Notes: generated by a model not told the origin, from the sequence alone. 34,613 nucleotides of DNA from Desertihabitans aurantiacus (GCF_003344635.1 NZ_QPKK01000012.1:1-34613); one strand, 5' to 3'; numbered from the stretch's first letter, positions 24,636 through 33,235 are shown. Program-made: numbers and translations.

Positions 24636-24669
24636 TTGACGTCGGGTCCGCCTTCCTGTTTCGTATTAG
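24636..24669 (+). promoter_or_regulatory. Promoter and operator of the second LacI regulator
   Basis: TTGACG (24636-24641) is a good -35; at 17-base spacing the -10 region is TTTCGT, which lies within TGTTTCGTATTAG (24657-24669). That 13-base motif recurs exactly, inverted, at 25753-25765 before the transporter genes. Its overlap with the -10 region suggests autorepression. Confidence 0.65.
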
Positions 24670-24696
24670 CCACCCGGCCGGGAGGAGGTGGCGACG

Positions 24697-25716
24697 ATGC
24701 GCAGGCCGAGTCAGCGAGACATCGCACGGCGGGCCAACGTCTCCCAGACGGCCGTCTCCCTCGTGCTCAACGGCAAGGCGGCCGAGCACAGCATCTCCGC
24801 CACCACCGAGGCCCGGATCCGCCAGGCGATGGCCGAGCTCAGCTACGTCCCCGACGCCGCCGCCCGCTCCCTGCGCGGTGGGCGCAGCGACCTCATCGGG
24901 GTGCACACCTTCGAACCCGTCTTCCCGGTCGGGCCCGACGACTACTTCCACGAGTTCCTGGTCGGCATCGAGGAGCGGGCGGTCGAGCTCGGCCGCGACC
25001 TGGTGCTGTTCGCCTCCACCCAGCGCCCCGACGGGCGTCGCAGCATCTACGGCAACGGCTCGAACCGGCTGCGACTGGCCGACGGCACGGTGGTCATCGG
25101 ACTGGACCGCGACGACGACGAGCTGCGCCGGCTGAGCGCCGAGCAGTACCCCTTCGTCGTGCTGGGCCGGCGGGACTCCCTGCCCGGCGTCGCCTCGGTC
25201 GGCGTGGACTACGTCTCGGGGGTCACCCGCGTGGTCGGGATGCTCGCCGCCGCGGGCCACCGCGAGATCGCCTACCTGCGCGGGGTGAAGCACGAGACCC
25301 CGCAACGCGACCGCCGCACCGCCTACACCGACGCCCTCTCCGCCCTCGGGGCGTCCCCCCGCTGGTACGACATCGCCCGGCTCGGGCGCGACCATGGCCC
25401 GGCGCGCTGGCGGGCCGACGGTGCCACGGCCGTGCTGGTCGAGGCGGCCGAGGACGCCGCCGCCGTGCAGGCCCGCGCCGACGCCGTCGGGGTGATGCTG
25501 CCCGCCCAGCTGTCGGTCGTCTGCCTGGACGGGGTCAGCGACCCGGCGGCCACGCACTGGAGCCAGCTGCGGATCCCCAAGCGCGCCGTGGGTGCCCGCA
25601 CCCTGAGCGTCCTCGCCGACATCCTGGACGGCCGGCTGCCGGCCGACCACCAGGAGCTGCACCCCTGCGAGGAGCGGGTGGTGCCGACCACGATCAGCGC
25701 CCCACTCGGCGACTGA
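24697..25716 (+). CDS. LacI family transcriptional regulator of the second sugar island
   Basis: This is a 339-residue repressor. The HTH reads QRDIARRANVSQTAVSLVLN, followed by the hinge DAAARSLRGG. The effector domain begins LIGVHTFEPVFPVGPDDYFH and contains VVLGRRDSLPG, ISAPLGD being the C-terminus. ATG at 24697 is preceded by AGGAGG with eight bases between; a GTG nine bases upstream is the alternative. It lies 72 bases upstream of the sugar-binding lipoprotein on the same strand. A 13-bp motif shared by its own promoter and the transporter promoter is the probable operator. The inducer is presumably the sugar carried by the adjacent transporter. Confidence 0.93.
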   Translation: MRRPSQRDIARRANVSQTAVSLVLNGKAAEHSISATTEARIRQAMAELSYVPDAAARSLRGGRSDLIGVHTFEPVFPVGPDDYFHEFLVGIEERAVELGRDLVLFASTQRPDGRRSIYGNGSNRLRLADGTVVIGLDRDDDELRRLSAEQYPFVVLGRRDSLPGVASVGVDYVSGVTRVVGMLAAAGHREIAYLRGVKHETPQRDRRTAYTDALSALGASPRWYDIARLGRDHGPARWRADGATAVLVEAAEDAAAVQARADAVGVMLPAQLSVVCLDGVSDPAATHWSQLRIPKRAVGARTLSVLADILDGRLPADHQELHPCEERVVPTTISAPLGD

Positions 25717-25752
25717 CCCCCACCTCCGACGCACCGCTGGCCCGGTCGTCCA

Positions 25753-25777
25753 CTAATACGAAACACCAATCGAAACA
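25753..25777. promoter_or_regulatory. Operator region of the second sugar ABC operon
   Basis: CTAATACGAAACA (25753-25765) is the exact reverse complement of 24657-24669. The CGAAACA part recurs at 25771-25777, 12 bases further on, giving a second half-site directly upstream of the AAGGGAG ribosome site of the lipoprotein gene. Sharing with the regulator's promoter supports a LacI-family operator, although the motif is not a clean palindrome. Confidence 0.65.
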
Positions 25778-25788
25778 AGGGAGTTCCG

Positions 25789-27129
25789 ATGAGTTCGTCG
25801 TCCAGCCGTGGAGCAGCCCGGCGGCTGCTCGCCCTGGCCCTCGCAGGCCCCGTCCTCGCCCTGTCGGCATGCGGTCTGGGTGGTCCCCCGACCGCCGACC
25901 CGGCCGAGAGCGGTGGCGATGGCACCCACCTGACGGTGTGGTTCCCCGGCACCAACGCCACCGAGATCGAGCTGGTCACCGAGACGATCGTGCCCCGCTT
26001 CGAGGCCGAGACCGGGGCCACGGTCGACGTCACCTTCCTGGACTGGCCCGACATGTCGACCAAGCTCAACGCCGCCTACGCGGCGAGCACCGCCCCCGAC
26101 GTCTTCGGCCACGGTCCCGCGGCGGTGGCCGACTTCGTCGCCAACGAGCGCCTGACCGACCTGGGGCCCTTCCTGGAGCAGCTGGACGCCGCCGACCGGG
26201 AGGACATGGCCGCCGCGCTGCCCGGTGGGCAGGTCGACGGCACCCAGTACCTGATGCCGCTGTCGCTGCAGGCCAGCCTGCTGGTCTACGACGCCGACGC
26301 CTTCACCGAGGCCGGGCTCGACCCCGACCAGCCGCCGGCCACCTGGGTGGAGGCCAAGGAGGTGGCCCGCGAGCTCACCGAGCGGGACGGCGACCGGATC
26401 ACCCGGGCCGGCCTGCTGCTGCCCAGTCACCCGATCGGTCTGCAGCAGAGCTTCGCCACCCTGCTCTACGCCGACGGCGGCAGCCAGATCAGCCCGGACG
26501 GCACCCACGCCACCTTCGCCTCCCCCGAGGGCACCGAGGTGCTCGACTACATCACCGACGCCTACTCCGGCGAGCAGGCGGTGGCCGGCTCGCTCGGCCA
26601 GGACCTCAGCACCCTGCCGCCCGCGCAGCAGCCGCTGGTCTCCGGCGACGCCGCCATGATGATCGCCACCGCGCCCCAGGTGCAGCAGATGATGGCCGCC
26701 GACCCCGACCTCGACCTGCGCGTCGCGCCCGCGATGAGCTTCGACGGCAGCACCGCACCGGCCGCCTTCGGCGGGGCCGGCCCGGGCCTGATGATCAACG
26801 CCGACAGCCCCGAGCAGGAGCTCGCCTGGGAGTTCATCAGCTACCTGGTCTCACCGGAGGTGTCGGTCGAGTACACCGAGGGCATCGGCGCCATCCCGAT
26901 GCGGGCCTCGGCGGCCAGCTCGGCCTACGTCTCGGAGTCGCCCGTGCTGCAGGCCTTCCTCGCCGCCGCACCGGCCATGGTGCCCAACCCCAACGTCGCC
27001 GGCTGGGTGCAGGTGCGCGACACGATGGCCCGGCACCTGGAGCAGGCCGCCAACCGCAAGGTCCCGGCCGAGGAGGCGCTCAGCCGGGCCGCGGCCGAGG
27101 TGGACGACGTGCTCGGCAGGGCCGGCTGA
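25789..27129 (+). CDS. Extracellular sugar-binding lipoprotein of the second ABC transporter
   Basis: This is a 446-residue solute-binding lipoprotein. The signal peptide RRLLALALAGPVLALSAC ends in an LSAC lipobox with cysteine 28. The mature region opens HLTVWFPGTNATEIELVTET and continues with the alternating domains of CUT1 binding proteins (GEQAVAGSLGQDLSTLPPAQ, GPGLMINADSPEQELAWEFI). ATG at 25789 has AAGGGAG five bases upstream. It is followed after one base by the first permease gene. It differs from the lipoprotein of the first island (6405-7715), so a different oligosaccharide is expected. Confidence 0.94.
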   Translation: MSSSSSRGAARRLLALALAGPVLALSACGLGGPPTADPAESGGDGTHLTVWFPGTNATEIELVTETIVPRFEAETGATVDVTFLDWPDMSTKLNAAYAASTAPDVFGHGPAAVADFVANERLTDLGPFLEQLDAADREDMAAALPGGQVDGTQYLMPLSLQASLLVYDADAFTEAGLDPDQPPATWVEAKEVARELTERDGDRITRAGLLLPSHPIGLQQSFATLLYADGGSQISPDGTHATFASPEGTEVLDYITDAYSGEQAVAGSLGQDLSTLPPAQQPLVSGDAAMMIATAPQVQQMMAADPDLDLRVAPAMSFDGSTAPAAFGGAGPGLMINADSPEQELAWEFISYLVSPEVSVEYTEGIGAIPMRASAASSAYVSESPVLQAFLAAAPAMVPNPNVAGWVQVRDTMARHLEQAANRKVPAEEALSRAAAEVDDVLGRAG

Positions 27130-27130
27130 C

Positions 27131-28075
27131 GTGTCGACCCTCGAGCAGACCGCGGTCCGGGTCCCGGCCGCGCCCGCCCCGGGGGCCGCGGAGCCGCGCC
27201 GCCGCCGCCGGCTGCGTCCCACCCAGTGGATCGGCGTCCTCTTCGTCCTCCCGGCCAGCCTCTACGTCGTCGTCTACCAGCTGGTGCCGGTCGTCTACGG
27301 GCTGGTGCTCAGCTTCACCGAGTACAGCCCGCTCAGCCGCTCCGGACCGGAGTGGGTCGGCGTCGCGAACTACTTCGCGCTGGTCGGCGACGAGGACTTC
27401 GGCCGTGCGCTGGCCGTCACCGGGCAGTACGTGCTGATGGTGCTGCCGCCCACCGTGGCGATCGCGCTCGGTCTGGCCGTCCTGGCGAACCGGCCCTTCC
27501 GCGGGATCGGCTTCTTCCGCTCCGCGCTCTACGTGCCGCACATCGTCTCGCTCACCACCGTCGCGGTGGTCTGGCTGTGGATGTACTCGCCGAACGGGCT
27601 GTTCAACGAGGCGCTCACCGGTCTCGGCCTGCCACCACAGTCGTGGTTGCTGGAGGAGGACACCGCGATGCCGGCCGTGGCCGCGATGCGGGTCTGGAAG
27701 GCCCTCGGCAGCAACATGGTGCTGCTGCTCGCCGGTCTGCAGTCGATCCCCAGGGAGCTGTACGAGGCGGCCAGCACCGACGGGGCCGGCGCCTGGCGAC
27801 GATTCCGCCACATCACCCTGCCGGGGCTGCGGCCGATCCTCACCTACGTGGTCGCGATGGACATCATCTACCTGGCCCAGGGGTTCGCCGAGCTGTTCAT
27901 CCTCACCGGCGGCGGACCACTGGCCAGCACCACCACGGTCAACTACCTCATCTACACCGAGGCGTTCCAGTACAACAGCTTCGGCAGCGCCTCGGCGATG
28001 GCCTTCGTGCTGTTCGGCTTCATCGCGGCCTTCTCCTTCCTCTCCATCCGCGGGATCGCCGGGAGGAGGTCGTGA
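27131..28075 (+). CDS. Carbohydrate ABC transporter permease (first permease, second island)
   Basis: This is a 314-residue inner-membrane subunit of a CUT1 importer. A Pro/Ala-rich cytoplasmic N-terminus with a RRRRRLRP cluster precedes the first membrane segment (WIGVLFVLPASLYVVVYQLV). The periplasmic loop holds FTEYSPLSRSGPEWVGVANY, and the ATPase-contact loop is LYEAASTDGAGAWRRFRHIT, where the usual EAA-R reads EAA-S. GTG at 27131 is one base after the lipoprotein stop. Its TGA overlaps the GTG of the next permease (28072-28075), indicating coupled translation. Confidence 0.94.
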   Translation: MSTLEQTAVRVPAAPAPGAAEPRRRRRLRPTQWIGVLFVLPASLYVVVYQLVPVVYGLVLSFTEYSPLSRSGPEWVGVANYFALVGDEDFGRALAVTGQYVLMVLPPTVAIALGLAVLANRPFRGIGFFRSALYVPHIVSLTTVAVVWLWMYSPNGLFNEALTGLGLPPQSWLLEEDTAMPAVAAMRVWKALGSNMVLLLAGLQSIPRELYEAASTDGAGAWRRFRHITLPGLRPILTYVVAMDIIYLAQGFAELFILTGGGPLASTTTVNYLIYTEAFQYNSFGSASAMAFVLFGFIAAFSFLSIRGIAGRRS

Positions 28076-28980
28076 GCGCCCCCGTCGCCGCCGCGGCGCC
28101 CGCACGGGGCCCGGGCTGGCGCGGGGCCGTCCGCGGCGGCTGGCCCACCCGGCTGGTGCTGCTCTCCGCCACCCTGCTCGTGCTGGTGCCCTTCGCCTGG
28201 ATGGTCAGCATCTCCTTCACCCCCGAGGAGCAGGCCTTCTCGTCGGTGTCGCTGCTGCCGGCGCAGCCCACGGCGCTCAACTACGGCCACGCCGTCACCG
28301 ACGCCAACCTCGGCCGGGCCATGCTCAACTCGCTGGTGGTCACCGTGGTGCCGGTGCTGACCAACTGCCTGGCCGCCGTGGCAGCCGGCTACGCCTTCGC
28401 CCTGCTGCCCTTCCGGGGCAGCACCGCGCTGTTCTACCTGCTGCTGTCCACCGCCGCCATCCCGGGATCGGTCACCCTGATCCCGCTGTTCCTCATGGCC
28501 AAGGGGTTCCCGCTGGCCGGCGGGAACGACCTGGCCGGCTACGGCGGGACGGGGCTGCTGGACAGCCTGCCGGGGCTGATGCTGCCGCACCTGGTCATGA
28601 CGATGAACATCTTCCTGGCCCGGCAGTACTTCACCACCGCCAACCCGGACCTGGCCGAGGCGGCCCGGGTGGACGGCGCCGGTGAGCTGCGGATCTTCAC
28701 CGCCATCTACCTGCCGCTGTCCCGACCGATCGTCGCGGTGATCGCCATCTTCACCTTCACCGGCGTCTGGGACGACTTCCTGTGGCCGCTGGTCATCACC
28801 CAGTCGCCGCAGGTGCAGACCGTCCAGCTGGCGCTGGCGCAGTTCCTGGCCACCGGCACGGTCCGCTACGGGACGTTGATGGCCGGTGCCGTGCTGGCCA
28901 CCGTGCCGGTGCTGGTCATCTTCCTGCTCAACCAGCGCCACTTCGTCTCCGGACTCGCCGACGGCTCCGTCAAGGGCTGA
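28072..28980 (+). CDS. Carbohydrate ABC transporter permease (second permease, second island)
   Basis: This is a 302-residue inner-membrane subunit of the same importer, MalG-like. After a Pro/Ala-rich N-terminus the first membrane segment is LVLLSATLLVLVPFAWMVSI, and the EAA loop is LAEAARVDGAGELRIFTAIY. It ends FVSGLADGSVKG, matching the family tail. GTG at 28072 is supported by GGGAGGAGG just upstream and the GTGA overlap. No ATPase gene follows; the FAD oxidoreductase comes after 39 bases. The nearest ATPase sequence is a C-terminal remnant at 30746-30960. Confidence 0.94.
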   Translation: MSAPVAAAAPARGPGWRGAVRGGWPTRLVLLSATLLVLVPFAWMVSISFTPEEQAFSSVSLLPAQPTALNYGHAVTDANLGRAMLNSLVVTVVPVLTNCLAAVAAGYAFALLPFRGSTALFYLLLSTAAIPGSVTLIPLFLMAKGFPLAGGNDLAGYGGTGLLDSLPGLMLPHLVMTMNIFLARQYFTTANPDLAEAARVDGAGELRIFTAIYLPLSRPIVAVIAIFTFTGVWDDFLWPLVITQSPQVQTVQLALAQFLATGTVRYGTLMAGAVLATVPVLVIFLLNQRHFVSGLADGSVKG

Positions 28981-29019
28981 GCCCGCTCCCGTCCCACCGA
29001 TCCCCAACGAGAGGAACCC

Positions 29020-30714
29020 ATGTCCACCCCTGCCAACGGCGCCACTCCGACCTCCCCCACCCGCCCGACCGACGTGCTCACCGCCGACCTGGTGGTGGTC
29101 GGCGGCGGCCTGGGCGGCGTCGCCGCGGCGCTCACCGCGGCGCGTCTCGGGCGCCGGGTTGTGCTCACCGAGCGCTCGCCCTGGCTCGGCGGCCAGCTCA
29201 CCACCCAGGGCGTCCCGCCCGACGAGCACGCCTGGATCGAGACCCCCGCCGCCTCGCCGAGCTACGTCGAGCTGCGCGAGGGCGTCCGGGAGCACTACCG
29301 GCGCCACTACCCGTTGAGCGACGAGGCGGCGGCCGACCAGCAGCTCAACCCCGGTGCGGGTTTCGTCTCCCGGCTCTGCCACGAGCCCCGGATCGGCGCC
29401 CTGGTGCTGGAGGAGATGGTCTCGCCGCTGCTGGCCTCGGGACGTCTGACCTGGCTGCGCGAGCACGAGCCGGTGGGCGCCACCCACGAGGGCGGGCAGA
29501 TCAGCTCGGTCGTCGTCCGCGACCGTCGCACCGGCGTCGAGCGCCGGCTGGTCGGCACCCTGGTGGCCGACGCCACCGAGCTCGGCGACCTGCTCCCGCT
29601 GGCCGACGTTGAGCATGTGATCGGGGCCGAGGCGCGGGCCGAGCACGGCGAGCTGCACGCCCCCGAGGTGGCCGACCCGCTGGACCAGCAGGCGATCTCC
29701 TGGTGCTGCGCGCTGGAGTGGGCACCGGGCCAGGACAACACCGTCCCCCGGCCGGAGCGCTACGACTACTTCGCCACCCAGGTGGCGCCGTTCTGGCCCG
29801 GCCCGCAGCTCTCCTTCGACGACGTCGAACCGATCTCGCTGGCCCGTCGCACCCGTCCGGTGTTCGACGGCGACCCGGCCGAGGCCCCCACCAGCCTGGC
29901 CAAGGACCTGTGGCACTACCGGCGGATCCTGGCCCGTCGGCACCTGCGCCCGGACTTCCCCGGCGGAGAGGTCACCCTGGTCAACTGGCCGCAGGTCGAC
30001 TACTGGGAGGCACCGCTGCTCGGGGTCTCCCCGCAGCAGCACCGCGAGGCGCTCGAGGACGCCCGCCAGCTGACCCTGTCCTTCGTGCACTGGCTGCAGA
30101 CGGCGGCCCCCCGCGGCGACGGCGGCACCGGCTACCCCGAGCTGCGGCTGCGCGGGGACGTCCTGGGCACCGCCGACGGGCTGGCGATGGAGCCCTACAT
30201 CCGCGAGTCGCGCCGGATCAGGGCGCTGTTCACCGTGCACGAGGGCCACATCGGCAAGGAGATGCGCGGCGAGCGCACCGGCTCGGAGCTGTTCGAGGAC
30301 TCCGTCGGCACCGGCTACTACCGGATCGACCTGCACCCCTCGACCGCAGGACGCACCTACGTCGACATCGACTGCTTTCCCTTCCAGATCCCGCTCGGTG
30401 CGCTGATCCCCCGCGACGTCACGAACCTGCTGGCGGCGAACAAGAACATCGGCACCACCCACATCACCAACGGCGCCTACCGTCTGCACCCGGTGGAGTG
30501 GTCGATCGGCGAGGCCGTCGGGGCGCTGTCGGCGCTCTGCGCCGAGCGGGGGGTCCGGCCGGCCGACGTGCACGCCGACCCGAGCCTGCGCGGGGAGCTG
30601 CAGCGGCTGCTGTCGACCGACCTCGGGGTGACCCTGGCCTGGCCCGAGCCGGTCCGGCGCAACCTGCCCGAGCTGGACGCCCCGATCGCCGCCGTCGGCG
30701 CCCACTCCGGCTGA
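29020..30714 (+). CDS. FAD-dependent oxidoreductase (FAD_oxidored/PF12831-type)
   Basis: This is a 564-residue flavoprotein. The FAD-binding dinucleotide fold VVVGGGLGGVAAALTAARLG starts at about residue 25 and is followed by the family's ERSPWLGGQLTTQGVPPDEH, where GGQLT binds the flavin. The C-terminal block PRDVTNLLAANKNIGTTHIT and AYRLHPVEWSIGEAVGALSA is typical of this group and returns to the FAD site. ATG at 29020 has GAGAGGA six bases upstream. It is last in the lipoprotein-permease-permease operon, so it probably oxidises the imported compound, a sugar or sugar derivative. The substrate is unknown. No signal peptide is present. Confidence 0.9.
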   Translation: MSTPANGATPTSPTRPTDVLTADLVVVGGGLGGVAAALTAARLGRRVVLTERSPWLGGQLTTQGVPPDEHAWIETPAASPSYVELREGVREHYRRHYPLSDEAAADQQLNPGAGFVSRLCHEPRIGALVLEEMVSPLLASGRLTWLREHEPVGATHEGGQISSVVVRDRRTGVERRLVGTLVADATELGDLLPLADVEHVIGAEARAEHGELHAPEVADPLDQQAISWCCALEWAPGQDNTVPRPERYDYFATQVAPFWPGPQLSFDDVEPISLARRTRPVFDGDPAEAPTSLAKDLWHYRRILARRHLRPDFPGGEVTLVNWPQVDYWEAPLLGVSPQQHREALEDARQLTLSFVHWLQTAAPRGDGGTGYPELRLRGDVLGTADGLAMEPYIRESRRIRALFTVHEGHIGKEMRGERTGSELFEDSVGTGYYRIDLHPSTAGRTYVDIDCFPFQIPLGALIPRDVTNLLAANKNIGTTHITNGAYRLHPVEWSIGEAVGALSALCAERGVRPADVHADPSLRGELQRLLSTDLGVTLAWPEPVRRNLPELDAPIAAVGAHSG

Positions 30715-30745
30715 CGGGCGTCGCCGGGGGCGGAGCGCCTGGCCG

Positions 30746-30960
30746 TCAGCGGTCGGCGGCGGTCAGGCGCTCCTCGGTGGTGGGGTCGAAGCAGTGCACG
30801 GTGGCCCGCTCGGCCCCGAGCACCACCCGGTCCCCCACCGTCAGCTCGCTGAACCCGGGGACGCGGACCACGAACAGCGCGCTGCCCAGGTCCACGATGA
30901 CGTCGGAGACGGTGCCCAGTGGCTCGACCACCTTCACCTCAACCGAGGCGTCCTCGCCGT
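30746..30960 (-). pseudogene. Remnant of a sugar ABC transporter ATP-binding protein (UgpC/MsmK-type TOBE-like C-terminus only)
   Basis: The minus strand encodes about 70 residues reading VEVKVVEPLGTVSDVIVDLG, then FVVRVPGFSELTVGDRVVLG and VHCFDPTTEERL. This matches the end of UgpC/MsmK ATPases, whose last domain typically runs VVEPLGxE...VARVP...GDxVxL...HLFDxxTGERL. There is no Walker A, Walker B or ABC signature: the HAD gene occupies the sequence upstream. The fragment has no ribosome site of its own; GTG 30937 is the only internal start. A deletion that removed the ATPase body is the simplest explanation. It sits 32 bases after the sugar operon and converges with it. Confidence 0.75.
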
Positions 30961-30980
30961 CGGCGGCCCGCCGGGCTCGC

Positions 30981-31826
30981 TCAGTCGGCGCTGAGCTCGG
31001 CGGACTCGCTGGGCCGCCACTGCTCCACCTTCGGCACCAGGTCGGCGATCGAGTCGACGATCCAGGTGGGCCGGTAGGGGAACCGGCGGACGTCCTCGCG
31101 CCGGGTCGAGCCGGTGAGCACCAGGGCGGTGCGCAGCCCGGCCTCCAGCCCGGAGACGATGTCGGTGTCCATCCGGTCCCCCACCATGATCGTGGTCTCG
31201 GAGTGGGCGTCGATCCGGTTGAGCGAGGAGCGCATCATCAGCGGGTTCGGCTTGCCCACGTAGTAGGGCTCGACCTGCGTGGCCCGGGTGATCAGCGCGG
31301 CGACCGAGCCGGTGGCCGGCAGCGGCCCCTCCTTCGAGGGCCCGGTCGCGTCGGGGTTGGTGGCGATGAACTTCGCTCCGCCCGCCACGAGCCGGATCGC
31401 CCGGGTGATGGCCTCGAAGGAGTAGGTGCGGGTCTCCCCCAGCACCACGTACTCGGGGTCGGCGTCGGTGAGCACGAACCCCGCCTCGTGCAGCGCCGAG
31501 GTGAGCCCGGCCTCCCCGATCACGTAGGCCGTGCGCTCGGTGGCCTGCTCGGCCAGGAACGCCGCCGTCGCCAGCGCGGACGTCCACAGGTTCTCCTCGG
31601 GCAGGTCGATGCCGGAGGCGCTGAGCCGGGCCTGCAGGTCGCGGGCGGTGTAGATCGAGTTGTTGGTGAGCACCAGGAACCGCCGCGAGGTGCGCTGCAG
31701 CTCGGCGATGAAGTCGGCGGCGCCGGGGATGGCGTGCTGCTCGTGCACCAGCACGCCATCCATGTCGGTCAACCAGCAGGCGGCCACCTCCTGCTCGGGA
31801 CGGGCCGCCTGCTCCTCGACCACCAC
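30981..31826 (-). CDS. HAD superfamily (IIA, NagD-like) phosphatase
   Basis: This is a 281-residue hydrolase. The nucleophile motif is TDMDGVLVHE (first Asp attacks phosphate), followed by the motif II Thr/Asn in FLVLTNNSIYTARD and the late motif KPNPLMMRSS ... IMVGDRMDTDIVSGLEAGL, whose Asp residues hold magnesium. The cap between these parts is the C2 type found in NagD and phosphoglycolate-type phosphatases. GTG at 31826 lies three bases after the DUF5709-like stop; GTG at 31787, nearer the catalytic motif, is an alternative start. The substrate is not predictable. The ABC-ATPase remnant starts about 20 bases downstream. Confidence 0.92.
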   Translation of the reverse strand: MVVEEQAARPEQEVAACWLTDMDGVLVHEQHAIPGAADFIAELQRTSRRFLVLTNNSIYTARDLQARLSASGIDLPEENLWTSALATAAFLAEQATERTAYVIGEAGLTSALHEAGFVLTDADPEYVVLGETRTYSFEAITRAIRLVAGGAKFIATNPDATGPSKEGPLPATGSVAALITRATQVEPYYVGKPNPLMMRSSLNRIDAHSETTIMVGDRMDTDIVSGLEAGLRTALVLTGSTRREDVRRFPYRPTWIVDSIADLVPKVEQWRPSESAELSAD

Positions 31827-31829
31827 CGC

Positions 31830-32342
31830 TCAGACCTCGGGGTCGTCCGGCAGCGTGACGACGTCGTCGTCCTCGACCACGTGCACGGCGGCCTCCTCGG
31901 CGCCGGCGGCGGCGTTGTCGATGCCGACGTCGGTGGCGAGCAGCTCGTCCTCGGAGTCCTCCACGCCCATCCCCTCACCGCCGGAGGTGGCGGTCAGCCG
32001 GCCGGCGCGCTCGTCGCCGACCTGGGAGTCGTCCAGCACGTCGAGCTCGGGCTCGATGATGTCCTCGTCGGTGGTGTCGGAGTCGATCGTCTGCGGCAGC
32101 GGCTCCTCGTCCTCGACGCCGACGTCGGGCTCCTCCTGGGCCATGCGCATGTCGAGGGTCTCGCCCTCGCGCTGCTCCTGGACGGTGTTGCCGTAGCCCT
32201 CGGCGGCCGACCACTTGTCCGGGGCCACCCAGCCCTGGTCGAGCGGGTCGGAGCCGGGCTTCTCGCCCTCGAGGGTGCGGTGGAACTCGCCCTGGTCCAG
32301 CTGCTCCGACTCGTCCGGGGCGTCCTCGTTGTACTGGCTCAT
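31830..32342 (-). CDS. DUF5709-like acidic protein
   Basis: This 170-residue protein is very acidic, has no membrane segment and is probably disordered. It shows the actinobacterial DUF5709 pattern: DPLDQGWVAPDKWSAAEGYG, then TVQEQREGETLDMRMAQEEP, followed by an Asp/Glu-rich C-terminus (EDDDVVTLPDDPEV). Function is unknown for the family. ATG at 32342 has GGAGGAGA five bases upstream. The HAD phosphatase gene begins three bases after its stop, suggesting co-transcription. Confidence 0.85.
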   Translation of the reverse strand: MSQYNEDAPDESEQLDQGEFHRTLEGEKPGSDPLDQGWVAPDKWSAAEGYGNTVQEQREGETLDMRMAQEEPDVGVEDEEPLPQTIDSDTTDEDIIEPELDVLDDSQVGDERAGRLTATSGGEGMGVEDSEDELLATDVGIDNAAAGAEEAAVHVVEDDDVVTLPDDPEV

Positions 32343-32460
32343 GGCTTCTCCTCCCTGGCGGCGGCCGTCGGGTGACGTCCGCTCGTCATGTTCTCGTCCG
32401 GGTGGCGCGAGCAGCTCGCGACCACCTGTTGTTCCCCACCGAACCACATCAGCAAACCAC

Positions 32461-32466
32461 TACGCT
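32461..32466 (+). promoter_or_regulatory. -10 box of leaderless promoter for the queuosine-precursor transporter
   Basis: TACGCT is followed by eight bases and then GTG 32475, so transcription probably starts at or beside the initiation codon. A -35 is not convincing (ACCGAA at 17-base spacing). Confidence 0.5.
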
Positions 32467-32474
32467 TCCCAGCC

Positions 32475-33221
32475 GTGCCACGACCCGCCCCGACCGAGGA
32501 GCCGAGCCCGTCCCGCCGCCCCGCCGCGCCGGCCCGGGGCAACTACGACCTCGTGGTCGCGCTGTTCGTCGGGCTGCTGCTGATCTCCAACATCGGGGCG
32601 ACCAAGCTCATCCAGCTCGGCCCCGAGGTCGCGGTCGGCGGCTACCCGGTGCTGCCGGTCATCACCGACGGCGGCGCGTTCCTCTTCCCGCTCACCTACG
32701 TGCTCGGCGACGTGCTGGCCGAGGTGTACGGGTGGCGGCGGGCCCGGCGGGCGATCGTCGTCGGTTTCGTGCTGGCCGCGCTGATGTCGCTGACGTTCTG
32801 GGTGGTGGCCGCGATGCCTCCGGCCAGCGACTGGGCGCTGCAGGAGGCCTGGGCCAGCGTGCTCGGGTTCGTGCCGCGGATCGTGGTGGCCAGCCTGTGC
32901 GGCTACCTGGCCGGACAGCTGCTCAACGCCCTGGTGCTGGTGCGGCTGAAGCGCCGCACCGGCGGACGCCGGCTGTGGCTGCGGCTGCTCGGCTCGACCG
33001 TGGTCGGCGAGCTGGTCGACACCGTCGTCTTCTGCTCCCTGGCCTTCGGCTCTCCGGGGAGCTGGCTGGGCGGCGACTCCATCCCGCTGGCCAGCCTGGT
33101 CAACTACGTCGTCACCGGCTTCGTCTACAAGGTGCTGGTGGAGGTCGTGCTGCTCCCGGTCACCTACCTGGTGATCCGGTACGTCCGCGCGCGTGAGCCC
33201 GAGCCCGCCGACCCGGGCTGA
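32475..33221 (+). CDS. Queuosine precursor transporter (VUT/YhhQ family)
   Basis: This is a 248-residue inner-membrane protein of the VUT/DUF165 (YhhQ) family, importers of 7-deazaguanine precursors such as preQ0/preQ1. After a Pro-rich N-terminus the first membrane segment begins LVVALFVGLLLISNIGATKL, followed by the family signature FLFPLTYVLGDVLAEVYGWR, whose acidic residues lie in the membrane. Four or five further segments include VVGELVDTVVFCSLAF and YVVTGFVYKVLVEVVLLP. GTG 32475 is preferred to an upstream in-frame ATG (32388) because of the leaderless -10 box and family length. No queuosine-synthesis gene is in the window, so a salvage role is likely. Confidence 0.92.
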   Translation: MPRPAPTEEPSPSRRPAAPARGNYDLVVALFVGLLLISNIGATKLIQLGPEVAVGGYPVLPVITDGGAFLFPLTYVLGDVLAEVYGWRRARRAIVVGFVLAALMSLTFWVVAAMPPASDWALQEAWASVLGFVPRIVVASLCGYLAGQLLNALVLVRLKRRTGGRRLWLRLLGSTVVGELVDTVVFCSLAFGSPGSWLGGDSIPLASLVNYVVTGFVYKVLVEVVLLPVTYLVIRYVRAREPEPADPG

Positions 33222-33235
33222 CCGCCGGAGCGCGA

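Noticed and set aside
32388-32475. ATG at 32388 as start of the queuosine-precursor transporter
   Set aside because: The added 29 residues are not family-like, and a leaderless -10 box sits just before GTG 32475.
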